64,000 nt of DNA, from NCBI RefSeq assembly GCF_002245655.1, contig NZ_NOIH01000006.1, positions 1-64,000 on the forward strand, written 5' to 3'. A program made the translations under genes and the position numbers. The notes beneath the pieces are model-generated. The model was not told the DNA's origin, did not search any database, and saw nothing but the letters and a program-made list of their open reading frames with translations. Shown piece after piece: positions 50,889-61,100 of the stretch; the stretch's first letter is position 1; the number at the start of each line of letters is the position of its first letter. The stretch is from Thauera propionica (GTDB taxonomy: Bacteria > Pseudomonadota > Gammaproteobacteria > Burkholderiales > Rhodocyclaceae).

Positions 50889-51797
50889 TCAGTTGGCGCG
50901 CACCTGGTCGGTGTTGGTGAAGGACCAGGTACGGGTGATCTCGATGATGTCCGTGTCCTTGCGGATGTCGGGCGGGAAGGGGGCGTAGGGCGCCGCCAGC
51001 TTGACGATGCGGATGGCGGCCTCGTCCAGTACCTTGTGGCCCGAGCTGCGGTGCACCTCGACCTTGTCCACGCTGCCGTCGGCGCGGATCGTGACCGACA
51101 GCAGCAGGCTGCCGTACAGGCGGCCGCGCGCGGCATCGGGGTAGTTCAGGGTACCGACGCGCTCGACCTTGAGGCGCCAGTCCTCGACGTACTGGGCGAA
51201 GCGGTACTCCTTGGCCTTGGCACCGATGAACTGCTTGCGCGGACGCTTGGCCAGTTCGTCCAGATTTCGGTCGATCTCGGCCTCGAGGCGCGCGACTGCG
51301 GCGGCGCTGTCGAGCAGGTCCAGGCCGCTGACCTGCGGCGTCGGGGCAGGCTGCTCGACCCGCTTCGGCGCCGCGGCGACCTTGGCGGGCGCCTTGTCGC
51401 GCGTGAGCACCTGTTTCTGCTCGCGTACGGGCTCCTGCGTACGGCGCTTCGCTTCGACCAGCGCGTCGCCCTCCTGCTGGGCCGGCTGGGGCGGCAGCGG
51501 AGACTTGGGCCGTGCCTGCTGCTCCGAGGTGCCGCCGCCGTCGACATTGGCCTGTGCCAGCACGTCGGCCTGCTCCGGCGCCTTCGCATGGCGGGCATTG
51601 ACGAGCACGACCTCGAGTCCGCGATCCCGGGTCGGTTTGGTCTCAGGCATGCGGAACTGCAGGCCCAGCAGCGCGGCATGGACGCCCAGTGAGATCACGA
51701 AGGCAATCGCCAGCAGCGGACCGCCGAGCCGTCGCACCCAGGGGCTCGGCATGGCGGGCGACGGGGGCTTGGGGGAGGAGGGCTGGCTTGCTTTCAT
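50889..51797 (-). CDS. TonB-family energy-transducing protein, 302 aa
   Basis: One N-terminal membrane helix ([21 protein letters not shown], about residues 32-52), a long Pro/Gln/Lys-rich periplasmic linker (60-180), and a C-terminal TonB domain (about 205-295). The domain carries [35 protein letters not shown] and [19 protein letters not shown]. It may couple the proton motive force to an outer-membrane process, but no receptor, exbB or exbD genes are nearby. Ten bases after the RNB ribonuclease gene. Confidence 0.88.
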   Translation of the reverse strand: MKASQPSSPKPPSPAMPSPWVRRLGGPLLAIAFVISLGVHAALLGLQFRMPETKPTRDRGLEVVLVNARHAKAPEQADVLAQANVDGGGTSEQQARPKSPLPPQPAQQEGDALVEAKRRTQEPVREQKQVLTRDKAPAKVAAAPKRVEQPAPTPQVSGLDLLDSAAAVARLEAEIDRNLDELAKRPRKQFIGAKAKEYRFAQYVEDWRLKVERVGTLNYPDAARGRLYGSLLLSVTIRADGSVDKVEVHRSSGHKVLDEAAIRIVKLAAPYAPFPPDIRKDTDIIEITRTWSFTNTDQVRAN

Positions 51798-51806
51798 CGC
51801 GCCGTG

Positions 51807-53720
51807 TCAGAGCGGGCCGAAGGGGTCGGCGGTCAGGCTTGCAGGGTCGGGTTCGGACAGCGTGCGCACGAAGCGGGCCTCGATGTCCACATCGAGCAGG
51901 TCGGTGTGCTCGACGCACAGGCGTACCTCGCTGCCCGGCAGCTGCAGCGGCATCGACGGCACCTTGAATACGAGCGGGATTTCCGTCAGCCGCACGACGT
52001 TCTCGCGCAGCACCACGGCATCGACCTCGCCGCGGCCATGCTGGCGCAGCCAGCGCAGGCACCAGTAGCGCTCCATGCCGCGCTGGAATTCGGCGTACTC
52101 GGCGTAGGTGAGCTCGAAGTCGCGCAGCGCGGCCATCAGGTCGGCGGAGCGTGGGGCGAAGGTGGGGGCCTCGCCCTTCAGCACCGACACGATCTGCCAC
52201 TGGTTGACCAGGTCGACGTAGCGGCGCAGCGGCGAGCTCGACCACGCGTAGCATTCCACGCCCAGGCCCTCGTGCGGCGCGGCCACGGTCGTCATGCGCA
52301 CCTTGCCGCCGCCCTGCGCCCGGTACAGGCCGGGCACGCCGGCCTCGTCGAGCAGGCGGCCCCAGGTGACGTTGGCGTGGATCATCAGTTCGGCGACGAG
52401 CTTGTCCATCGGCGAGCCGCGCAGACGGCGGCCGATGCTGACGTGGCCCGGACCATCGGCGGTCTCCTGCGTCCAGTCCACACTGAAACTGAAGTCGATG
52501 CGATCCTCGTTGCCGCCAGCTTTACCGCGTCCGGCTTCGAGCACCGTAGCGAGGTCCCACAGCAGCGTCAGTTCGCGTTTCCAGGCAAAGTCGGGGCCGT
52601 CGCCATGCACGGTTTCGTCGTTGAACACCGGTTCGATGTCGTGATGGCGAAGGTTGGCGACGATCGGCACCATTTCCACCCGGCTTTCCTCGCCGACGAT
52701 CGCCAGACCCGGCGTGACGTCGAGGTACAGCGACACGGCCGGGCAGTCGCGGCCTTCCGCAAGCGTGAAAGTCTGCACGACTTCGTCGGGCAGCATCGTG
52801 ATCTTGCCGCCGGGCATGTACACGGTGGATAGCCGGCGGCGCGCGATGGCGTCCAGGTCGGTGCCGCGGCCAAAGCCGAGCGCCGGCGCGGCGATGTGGA
52901 TGCCGATGCGCCAGCCGCCTTCGGCACGCGGGGTGACCGAGAAGGCGTCGTCGATCTCGGTGGTCGAAGCGTCGTCGATGGAGAAGGCGGCGACATCCGC
53001 GCGCGGCAGCGCGGTGGGCAGCGCGGCCGGCGCGAAGGCGGCAAAGCCCGCGCCCTCGGGGAAGTGCTCGAACAGAAAGCGGTTGTAGTGGAAGTCGTAG
53101 CTCGAGCCGAGTGCGCCACATTTCAGCAGCAGGCGGGCAGCGGACAGTCCGGTGTCGACGCAGGCGGCTTCCAGCGCCTTGATCTCGAGGCGGTTGCGGT
53201 CCGGGCGATACAGCGCCTGCGGCAGCAGGGCGGCGAGTTCGGGCGGCAGCCGGCCTTCGACCAGTTCGGTGCGCATGTGCTCGATGGCGGCGGCCTGCTG
53301 GCGCTTCTTCTCCAGGCCGGCCAGCGCGGCCTGCAGGATGTCGGCCGGCGCCTTGCGGAAACGCCCTTTGCCCTTGCGGTGGAACCAGATTGGCGCCGAA
53401 TGCAGGCGCAGCAGGATGGCTGCGGATTCGACCGCGGTCGGCGTGCGACCCTGATACTCGGCGGCGAACTCGACGAAGCCGAACTCGCCATCGCCACAGA
53501 CATCCCACAGGAACTCGGTGTCCAGCTCCTCCGCAGCGGCCTCTGCACGGCTCAGCAGCTCGGCGGGGCCAGGCTCGCGGAACTCGAGCAGCACATTGGC
53601 GCGCTTGAGCTTCACCCGCTTGCCGTGGGTGTTCTCGACCTGCAGCGTGGCTTCGTTATCGGTGAGGACCGTACCGGCCTTGAAGGCCCCGTCCTCTTCA
53701 TACAGCACGAACATCGGCAT
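51807..53720 (-). CDS. RNB-domain exoribonuclease (RNase II family), 637 aa
   Basis: Hydrolytic 3'-5' exoribonuclease of the RNase II/R superfamily. The RNB catalytic motif is AFSIDDASTTEIDDAFSV (about residues 245-262) with its aspartates, followed by GIHIAAPALGFGRGTDLD, STVYMPGGKITMLP and the C-terminal SSPLRRYVDLVNQWQ. The N-terminus is not a standard pair of cold-shock domains but has an SH3-like VLYEEDGAFKAGTVL start. Shorter than RNase R and closest to the short RNB group of beta- and gammaproteobacteria. Confidence 0.9.
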   Translation of the reverse strand: MPMFVLYEEDGAFKAGTVLTDNEATLQVENTHGKRVKLKRANVLLEFREPGPAELLSRAEAAAEELDTEFLWDVCGDGEFGFVEFAAEYQGRTPTAVESAAILLRLHSAPIWFHRKGKGRFRKAPADILQAALAGLEKKRQQAAAIEHMRTELVEGRLPPELAALLPQALYRPDRNRLEIKALEAACVDTGLSAARLLLKCGALGSSYDFHYNRFLFEHFPEGAGFAAFAPAALPTALPRADVAAFSIDDASTTEIDDAFSVTPRAEGGWRIGIHIAAPALGFGRGTDLDAIARRRLSTVYMPGGKITMLPDEVVQTFTLAEGRDCPAVSLYLDVTPGLAIVGEESRVEMVPIVANLRHHDIEPVFNDETVHGDGPDFAWKRELTLLWDLATVLEAGRGKAGGNEDRIDFSFSVDWTQETADGPGHVSIGRRLRGSPMDKLVAELMIHANVTWGRLLDEAGVPGLYRAQGGGKVRMTTVAAPHEGLGVECYAWSSSPLRRYVDLVNQWQIVSVLKGEAPTFAPRSADLMAALRDFELTYAEYAEFQRGMERYWCLRWLRQHGRGEVDAVVLRENVVRLTEIPLVFKVPSMPLQLPGSEVRLCVEHTDLLDVDIEARFVRTLSEPDPASLTADPFGPL

Positions 53721-53778
53721 CCGCCTGGAGAAAGCAAGTCGCGTAGTTTACTGGATTCGGACGCCTTGCCCTAAAGCG

Positions 53779-54759
53779 CTATCGACCGTCGGATCGAACC
53801 GGGGTTTCAGCGGGGGGCTTTCCCGCGCTGGCCGTGCCGCGACTCCGGGAGGCGCGCAGCATGTCGGCGGAGTAGATCGCCAGTGCGGCCCAGATCAGCA
53901 GGAAGCCGATGAACTGAGCGGCATCGAAGGGCTCGCGGAAGAGCCAGATCGCGATGATGAAGTTGAGGCTGGGCGCGAGGTACTGCAGGAAGCCCACGGT
54001 GGCCAGCGGCAGCCGCCGCGCGCCGATGGCGAACAGCATCAGCGGTACGGCGGTGATGATGCCCGACAGCGGCAGCAGCCAGTCGGTGTGGGCGCCGCCG
54101 CCGAAGCCGAGGTCGCCGCGGTAGGCGAGCCATGCCAGCCAGCCGATTGCCAGCGGTGCGACGAGCAGCGTCTCGATGAAGAGCCCGCTCGCGGCCTCGA
54201 TCGGGGCGCGCTTGCGCAGCAGACCATACAGACCGAAGGTGCCGGCGAGGAAGAGCGCGATCCAGGGCAGGTTGCCGAGCTGCCAGACGCGCCAGCCGAC
54301 GCCGGCAAAGGCGATCGCCACCGCGGCGGCTTGCAGTGGTCGCAGGCGTTCGCCGAGGAAGATCGCCCCGAGCGCGACGCTGACGAGCGGGTTGATGAAG
54401 TAGCCGAGGCTCGCCTCCAGCAGCCGTTCTGCGTCGACCGCCCAGATGAACACCAGCCAGTTGCTGCTGGTGAGCAGGGCGGTGATGGCGAGCAGGCCGA
54501 GCAGCTTCGGCTGCACGAGTACGCTGCGCACGCGGGCGAAGCCGCCGGTGAAGGGCAGCAGTGCGATCAGGGCGGCGAGGAACAGGGCCGACCACAGTAC
54601 CCGGTGGGCGACGATCTCGAACGGCGGCACGCTGCCGATGGCGCGGAAGTACAGCGGTGCCATGCCCCAGATGCAGAACGCGGCCAGTGCAGCCAGCGTG
54701 CCGTTGCGCGCTTGTTGCGTATCGGTGCCGGAGGGCGTTGGGGAGGAGGGGGCGGACAC
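53779..54759 (-). CDS. rarD: RarD-type EamA transporter, 326 aa
   Basis: Ten-helix DMT-superfamily inner-membrane protein. GTLAALAAFCIWGMAPLYFRAIGSVPPFEIVAHRVLWSALF at the N-terminus and NWLVFIWAVDAERLLEASLGYFINPLVSVALGAIFLGERL are RarD family motifs. PLMLFAIGARRLPLATVGFLQYLAPSL closes the second half. Substrate unknown; the name comes from chloramphenicol-sensitivity reports. The first in-frame start is a GTG at 54759 with no clear ribosome-binding site. Confidence 0.9.
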   Translation of the reverse strand: MSAPSSPTPSGTDTQQARNGTLAALAAFCIWGMAPLYFRAIGSVPPFEIVAHRVLWSALFLAALIALLPFTGGFARVRSVLVQPKLLGLLAITALLTSSNWLVFIWAVDAERLLEASLGYFINPLVSVALGAIFLGERLRPLQAAAVAIAFAGVGWRVWQLGNLPWIALFLAGTFGLYGLLRKRAPIEAASGLFIETLLVAPLAIGWLAWLAYRGDLGFGGGAHTDWLLPLSGIITAVPLMLFAIGARRLPLATVGFLQYLAPSLNFIIAIWLFREPFDAAQFIGFLLIWAALAIYSADMLRASRSRGTASAGKPPAETPVRSDGR

Positions 54760-54842
54760 GGAAAGAAGGCGGTCAGGGTATTCGTGGATTGGGCACGCCG
54801 CGAGTCGGGGGATGCAGACACGGCGTGGAGCGGCACCAGGCC

Positions 54843-55739
54843 TCAGTTGCCCGGATGGCGGGCGCTGGCGATCAGGGTGCGCGCGGGCAGCAGGTAGCCG
54901 CCCCGGCCGTCGTCACAGCAATGCGCCGCGAGGTCTTCCGTGACCGCGGCCTGCAGCGCACGCTGCGTTTCTTCCGGCAGACGTCCCAGTGCTTCGGCCG
55001 CGCCGCCGGCGAGATCGAGGAAGGCTTGCCAGTAGGCATCGGCGCTGGCGAAGTGGCAGCTGAATTCGCAGGGCCGGATGTCGATGTCGTCGAAGCCTGC
55101 GGCCGCCAGCGTCGCGTGCAGCGTTTCGAGCTCGCCGTAGCGGAACACCGAGGGACGGGCCACCTTCGGCGGCGGCAGCAGCCGGGCGATGCAGTCCTGC
55201 GCGCGATGGATCAAGGGGACGGTCTGACGCGGCCCCCACACCGACAGCACGACCCGCCCACCGGGTGCCAGCACGCGACGCATCTCGGCCAGTGCCTGCT
55301 CGGGATGCGGAAAGATGAACAGCGCGAGCCCGGCGAGCACGCGGTCCATGCTCGCGTCGGCGATGCACAGCTGTTCGGCGTCGGCGGCGGCGAAGCAGGG
55401 TGCGTCGGCCTTGGCGCCGCAGCGGCGCGCGCCTTCGGCCAGCATGCCTTCGGCGATGTCGGTCGCAAGCACGCTGCCGCCGGGGGCGACGCGCAGTGCC
55501 GCCTCGCGCGCGAGCAGGCCAGGGCCGCTGGCGAGGTCGAGCACGCGCTGGCCGGGTTCGAGCGCGGCGGCGTCGAGCAGGGCGGCGGCGAGATCGGCGC
55601 GCAGGTGTGCGCCTTCGGCATAGCGTGCGGCGATGCGGTTGAAGCCGGCGCGTTCCATCGCCTTGAAGCGGCGGGCGTCGAAGCCGGGCGAGGCTGTCGT
55701 GCCGGCTGTCGAGCTGTCTGCAGACTTTGGCTTGCTCAT
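54843..55739 (-). CDS. Class I SAM-dependent methyltransferase, 298 aa
   Basis: Methyltransferase_11-type Rossmann fold. Motif I is RVLDLASGPGLLAREAALRV (about residues 84-103), followed by VLATDIAEGMLAEGARRC, ASMDRVLAGLALFIFPHPEQALAEMRRVLAPGGRVVLSVWG. Resembles UbiE/small-molecule methyltransferases; substrate not determinable. It is preceded by a four-base overlap with the hydrolase gene (ATGA). The N-terminal 25 residues are low complexity. Confidence 0.85.
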   Translation of the reverse strand: MSKPKSADSSTAGTTASPGFDARRFKAMERAGFNRIAARYAEGAHLRADLAAALLDAAALEPGQRVLDLASGPGLLAREAALRVAPGGSVLATDIAEGMLAEGARRCGAKADAPCFAAADAEQLCIADASMDRVLAGLALFIFPHPEQALAEMRRVLAPGGRVVLSVWGPRQTVPLIHRAQDCIARLLPPPKVARPSVFRYGELETLHATLAAAGFDDIDIRPCEFSCHFASADAYWQAFLDLAGGAAEALGRLPEETQRALQAAVTEDLAAHCCDDGRGGYLLPARTLIASARHPGN

Positions 55740-56326
55740 CGCGTTCCTCCTGCGTCCAGCCCTGCAAAGGCAATGACGGCGTCGAGATAGTCGTTCCAGC
55801 GCGAGAAGCCGTGGTCGCCGCCTTCGAGCACGGTCTGGCGCGCGCCGGCGTACTTCTGCACCGCGTGGCGGTAGTCGAGGACCTCGTCGCCCGTTTCAGC
55901 GAGCAGCCAGTAGTGCTCGGGCTGCGTGATCGCGGGCACTTCGAGCGCGCGCAGTTCGTCGATGTGGTCGCGGGTGAATTCGAAGGTCTCGCCAGTGTAG
56001 AGGTTGGTCTGCGTGCCGATGTAGGCTTCCAGCGACAGGGGCGCGACGACCGCGGGGTTCACCAGCACCGCGCGCAGGTCGTGGCGCTCGGCGAGCCAGG
56101 TGGCGTAGTAGCCGCCGAGCGAGCTGCCGACCACGGTGGGCGCGAGGCCTGCGGCGCGTGCGCGCGCGATCTCGGTTTCGGCCAGTTCGATCGCGGCACG
56201 CGGCGAAACCGGCAGCTGTTCGCACCAGAAGCGGTCGGCCAGGCCGCGGTCGATCATGCGCGCCCTGAGGGCCTCGGCCTTGATCGAGGCCGGGGCGGAG
56301 CGGAAGCCATGGAGGTAGATGATCAT
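55736..56326 (-). CDS. YqiA/YcfP-type alpha/beta hydrolase, 196 aa
   Basis: Small esterase-like protein. IIYLHGFRSAPASIKAEAL gives the oxyanion region, VVGSSLGGYYATWLAE the nucleophile elbow with Ser, and GGDHGFSRWNDYLDAVIAF the catalytic His near the C-terminus. Length and motif layout match the UPF0227/YqiA group. Substrate unknown. Lies 13 bases after uppP in the same direction and overlaps the methyltransferase gene. Confidence 0.88.
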   Translation of the reverse strand: MIIYLHGFRSAPASIKAEALRARMIDRGLADRFWCEQLPVSPRAAIELAETEIARARAAGLAPTVVGSSLGGYYATWLAERHDLRAVLVNPAVVAPLSLEAYIGTQTNLYTGETFEFTRDHIDELRALEVPAITQPEHYWLLAETGDEVLDYRHAVQKYAGARQTVLEGGDHGFSRWNDYLDAVIAFAGLDAGGTR

Positions 56327-56339
56327 CGGCGGTGTTCCG

Positions 56340-57164
56340 TCAGACTTCCGACCATTCCACCCAGCCGAAGTACCAGGTCGCCAGCACGAAGAGGCCGAAG
56401 GCGATGCGGTACCAGGCGAAGACCATGAAGGTGTGGTTGGAGATGAACTTGATGAAGCTCTTCACCGCCCACATCGCGGCGACGAAGGAGGCGACGAAGC
56501 CGACCGCGAACACCGGCAGGTCTTCGATCCGCAGCAGCGCCCAGTTCTTGTACAGGTCGTAGGCGGTGGCGGCGAACATGGTCGGGATCGCCAGGAAGAA
56601 GGAAAACTCCGCTGCCGTCTTGCGTGACAGGCCGAAGATCAGCCCGCCCATGATGGTCGCACCCGAGCGCGAGGTGCCCGGGATCATCGCCAGCGCCTGG
56701 GCGAAGCCGACCTTGAGCGCGTCGGTCCAGCGCATCTCGTCGACGTCGTTGATGCGCGGATGGTAGGCGCGCTTTTCCACGTACAGGATGATCAGGCCGC
56801 CCACCACCAGCGCGGTCGCCACCGTGATCGGGTTGAACAGCAGGCCCTTGATCGTGGAGTGGAATATCAGCCCGAGGATGGCTGCAGGCAGGAAGCCGAT
56901 GAACAGCATCCACACGAAGCGCTGTGCGCTGCGCTCCGTCGGGAGGCCCACGGCGACCTTGATCAGGCGTTCGCGGTAGTCCCAGCACACGGCAAGGATG
57001 GCGGCGAGCTGGATGACGATCTTGAATACCTTGCTGGTGTCGTCGTTGTAGCCAAGCAGGTCGCCGAAGATGATGAGGTGGCCGGTGGAGGACACCGGCA
57101 GGAATTCGGTGAGGCCTTCGATGATGCCGAGGACGAGGGCGACGAGGAGGAGAGAGAGGTCCAT
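56340..57164 (-). CDS. uppP: Undecaprenyl-diphosphate phosphatase, 274 aa
   Basis: Recycles the lipid carrier for cell-wall synthesis; confers bacitracin tolerance. BacA family motifs: [28 protein letters not shown] (about residues 13-40) and [25 protein letters not shown] (about 155-180). Around seven to eight membrane helices across the length, which is typical. Upstream ribosome-binding site is weak. Confidence 0.96.
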   Translation of the reverse strand: MDLSLLLVALVLGIIEGLTEFLPVSSTGHLIIFGDLLGYNDDTSKVFKIVIQLAAILAVCWDYRERLIKVAVGLPTERSAQRFVWMLFIGFLPAAILGLIFHSTIKGLLFNPITVATALVVGGLIILYVEKRAYHPRINDVDEMRWTDALKVGFAQALAMIPGTSRSGATIMGGLIFGLSRKTAAEFSFFLAIPTMFAATAYDLYKNWALLRIEDLPVFAVGFVASFVAAMWAVKSFIKFISNHTFMVFAWYRIAFGLFVLATWYFGWVEWSEV

Positions 57165-57245
57165 GCGGCTGTGGGAGTCTGGAGCGGGGGAAGCGCGAGA
57201 TTATAGCCGGCCGGATGTTGCACCGCGGCGCGCGACGTGCGTGAT

Positions 57246-57500
57246 TCAGGCCGCTGTCATGATCTCCAGCTGTGTCAGGAAGTGCATGGCATGGCTGCGA
57301 TCGGCGCCGCACATCTCGACCGAAGGCGCCAGGCTGCCGCACACGGCAGGGCGGCGCGGGTCACCGAACAGGCGGCAGCGGTCCGCTTCATCGAGCTGGA
57401 TGCAGCGCACGCCGGCGGGCTTGCCGCTCTCCATGCCGGGAATCGGCGAGGAAATGGAGGGCGCGATGCAGCACGCGGCGCAGCCCGGGCGACAGTTCAT
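57246..57500 (-). CDS. YkgJ-family cysteine cluster protein, 84 aa
   Basis: Small protein with eight Cys. CRPGCAACC (C3, C7, C10, C11) at the start, then [34 protein letters not shown]. This is the Zn/Fe-S-chelating YkgJ pattern. Function unknown. Starts 3 bases after the DUF2478 gene. Confidence 0.85.
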   Translation of the reverse strand: MNCRPGCAACCIAPSISSPIPGMESGKPAGVRCIQLDEADRCRLFGDPRRPAVCGSLAPSVEMCGADRSHAMHFLTQLEIMTAA

Positions 57501-57503
57501 CGA

Positions 57504-58019
57504 TCAGGGGGCCTTCCGCTGGTCCCACCACGCCAGGATCGGCTCGAGCCGGGGCGGCAGCAGGACGCCCTCGCCACCGGTGAATGCCTTCCAGTCGTCA
57601 AGGAAGCGCTCGCCCACCGCCGTCAGCAGCGGTACGCCGGCGAGCACAGTCTCGGCCATCTCGTCGCGCAGGCCCGCGCCCGAGACTTCCTGGGCGCCGA
57701 ACTTGTTGATGATGACCAGATCGACACCGCGCTCGATCGCGCCGCGCACCGCGACCGAACCGCGCGCCAACGCGTCCGGGTCGACGCGGCAGGCCACCGA
57801 GCCGCGGCCGAGTTCCTGCGACAGCGGAATGCTCTCGCCGGTCTCGAGGTTTTCCAGCTCCATCGCGCAGGGGTCGTCGATGACACCGGCGATGTCGTGC
57901 TGCAGCACGCCGCCCAGCTTCACTCCGCGTGCGGCCAGTTCGCGCGCTGCCTGCGCGAGCAGGGCCTCGATGTTGTCGGTGGGCTTGTAGACGACGGCGG
58001 CGATGGCGTGGGCGGGCAT
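57504..58019 (-). CDS. DUF2478 protein, 171 aa
   Basis: Residues 3-160 match my recollection of DUF2478: AAVVYKPTDNIEALLAQAARELAARGVKLGGVLQ, LGRGSVACRVDPDALA and VDLVIINKFGAQEVSGAGLRDEMAE. No Walker A loop, though the layout resembles a THEP1-type fold. Proteins of this group often occur by molybdenum uptake genes, so a link to the Mo cofactor use in this genome is possible but indirect. Divergent from hrpA. Confidence 0.75.
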   Translation of the reverse strand: MPAHAIAAVVYKPTDNIEALLAQAARELAARGVKLGGVLQHDIAGVIDDPCAMELENLETGESIPLSQELGRGSVACRVDPDALARGSVAVRGAIERGVDLVIINKFGAQEVSGAGLRDEMAETVLAGVPLLTAVGERFLDDWKAFTGGEGVLLPPRLEPILAWWDQRKAP

Positions 58020-58133
58020 GGTCGGGCTCGGCTTGCGGGGCGTACGAGAACAGCCGCCATTGTCGCACTGCGACGCCTACAAGGGGACGATGAGGAGGAT
58101 AATGCGCGCCCTGACGAACCCGATCGCGGATCC

Positions 58134-61100
58134 ATGAGGGCTGAAAACCGGGGCGCGCGCCGCCCGTCCGACACGCCGAACTTCGACGACTGCCTGAGCG
58201 CCGACCGGCCACGCCTGCGCCGGATGGCGCGGGGCCTGGCACGCCCAGCGAAGGGCGACGAGCGTGCGGCGGCACAGCGCACGCGTCTGCAGGCCGATTT
58301 CGACACCCTGCTTGAACGCTCGCGCACTGCACTCCTTGCCCGCCGCGCGGCGTTGCCGGTGCCGGAATTCCCGCCCGAGCTGCCAGTGTCGGCCCGCCGC
58401 GACGAAATTGCCGCCGCGCTCGCCGCCCACCAGGTCATCATCGTCTGCGGCGAGACCGGCTCGGGCAAGACCACCCAGTTGCCCAAGATCGCGATGACGC
58501 TGGGGCGCGGCGTCGCCGGCCTCATCGGCCATACCCAGCCGCGCCGGCTGGCCGCACGCGCCACCGCGACCCGCATCGCGCAGGAGCTCAAGAGTCCGCT
58601 CGGCGAGGTGGTCGGCTACAAGATCCGCTTCACCGACAAGACCGGCGAGCGCAGCCACGTCAAGCTGATGACCGACGGCATCCTGCTCGCCGAAACCCAG
58701 ACCGATCCGCTGCTGGCCGCCTACGACACCCTGATCATCGACGAGGCGCACGAGCGCAGCCTCAACATCGACTTTCTGCTCGGCTACCTGAAGACGCTGC
58801 TGCCGCGCCGGCCCGACCTGAAGGTCGTTGTGACTTCGGCGACGCTGGACGCCGAGCGCTTCGCCAAACACTTCGCCGACACCGCGGGCAAGCCCGCGCC
58901 GGTGATCGAGGTTTCCGGCCGCCTGTATCCGATCGAGATTCGCTACCGGCCGGTGGAGGGCGAGGACATCGAGCCGGCAGCCGCCCCGCGCATGGCTGCG
59001 GCGAAGGGCGACAAGTCAAAGGACAAGGGCCGCGACCTGCTGGAAGCCCTGGTCGAGGCGGTCGACGAGGCGCAGCGCTGCGGCCCGGGCGACGTGCTGG
59101 TCTTCCTGCCCGGCGAGCGCGAGATCCGCGAGGCCGCCGAGGCGCTGCGCAAGGCCCACCACCTCCCCGGCACCGAGATCCTGCCCCTGTTCGCGCGCCA
59201 GTCGGCGCAGGAGCAGGCACGCGTGTTCTCGCCCTCCAGCGGCCGCAGGGTGGTGCTGTCGACCAACGTCGCCGAGACCTCGCTGACCGTGCCGGGCATC
59301 CGCTACGTGGTCGATACCGGCCTGGCGCGCATCAAGCGTTACTCGCCGCGCAACAAGGTCGAGCAGCTGCAGGTCGAGAAGATCGCCCAGTCCGCCGCCA
59401 AGCAGCGCGCCGGTCGTTGCGGCCGGGTCATGGACGGCATCTGCTTCCGCCTCTACGACGAGGACGACTTCGACCGCCGCCCGCCGCACACCGACCCGGA
59501 GATCCTGCGTTCCTCGCTCGCTGGCGTGATCCTGCGCATGAAGGCCCTGAAGCTGGGCGCGGTGGAGGACTTCCCCTTCATCGACGCGCCCGGCTCGCGC
59601 CTGATCGGCGACGGCTATGCGCTGCTCGCCGAGCTTGGCGCCGTCACCGACGACGAGGCGCGCCAGCTCACCCCGATCGGCAGCGAGCTGGCGAAGCTGC
59701 CGCTCGACCCGCGCATCGGCCGCATGATCCTCGCGGCGCGTGACCGCGGTGCGATCGCCGAGCTGCTGGTGATCGCCGCCGCGCTGTCGGTGCAGGACCC
59801 GCGCGAGCGGCCGCAGGACAGCCCCGGTGCCGCCGATCAGGCGCATGCGAAGTTCCGCGGTGGCGAGCAGGACCAGAAGTCCGAGTTCCTGTGGTACTGG
59901 CACCTGTGGAAGGCCTGGGACGAGGTGCAGCGCCATGAGTCGTCCAGCAAGCAGAAGGCCTGGTGCAAGAAACACTTCCTCAACTACATGCGCATGCGCG
60001 AGTGGCGCGACGTGTTCAGCCAGCTGCATACGCTGTGCGCCGAGCACGGCTGGAAGGAGAGCACCCTGCCGGCCAACTATGAGGCGATCCACAAGGCGCT
60101 GCTCGCCGGCCTGCTCGGCAACATCGGCTGCAAGGTGGAAGATGCCTCCGGGCCGCAGGCCGGGTCCTACCTCGGCGCGAGGGGCATCAAGTTCTGGCCG
60201 CATCCCGGCTCGTCGCTGGCGAAGAAGGCCGGCAAGTGGATCATGGCCGCCGAGCAGGTCGAGACCTCGCGCCTCTTCGGCCGCTGCATCGCGCGCATCG
60301 AGCCCGAATGGGTGGAGGAGGTCGGCGGCCACCTGATCAAGCGCCAGGTCTTCGAGCCGCACTGGTCGAAGGCCTCCGGCGCGGTGCGCGCCTGGGAGCG
60401 CGGGACGCTGTACGGGCTGGTGATCTACCCGCGCCGCGGCGTGGCTTATCGTGACATCGACCCCGCGTTGTGCCGCGAGCTCCTTATCTGCGAGGGTCTG
60501 GTGCAGGGCGATATTGCGGAGGGGCCGGCGCGTGCCATGGCCTTCCTCGCCCACAACCAGCGCCTGGTGGCGGAAATCGAGCGCCTCGAGCACAAGTCGC
60601 GCCGTCCCGACGTGCTGGTGGACGAGGCGCTGATCGAGGCCTTCTACGACAGCAAGATCCCCGAGGATGTGTGCGATCTCGCCGGCCTGGAGGCGTGGCG
60701 GAAGAAGGCGGAGAAGGCCGAGCCCAAGCTGCTGCACCTGTCGCGCGAACAGTTGATGCGCCACGAGGCGGAAGGCGTCACCACCGACCGCTTCCCGCCG
60801 GCGCTGGAGGTGCTGGGGCAGAAGCTCAAACTCACCTATCTGCATCAGCCCGGCGAGGCCGACGACGGCGTCACGCTCGCCGTGCCGCTGGCCATGCTGA
60901 ACCAGATTCCCTCCAACCGCTGCGAGTGGCTGGTGCCGGGGCTGCTGGAAGAGAAGGTCGCGGCGCTGATGAAGACCGTGCCGCAGAAGCACCGCCACCG
61001 CCTGCAGCCGGTGGCGGAGAGCGCGGCGGCGTTCATGGCGGCCTTCGAGGCCGGCGAGTTCGATACCGACGAGCCGTTATTGAAGATGCTGCAGCGCTTC

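Noticed and set aside
57237-58133. Upstream extension of the hrpA frame
   Set aside because: The extension is antisense to the YkgJ and DUF2478 genes and has no family sequence. HrpA proteins begin near 58134.
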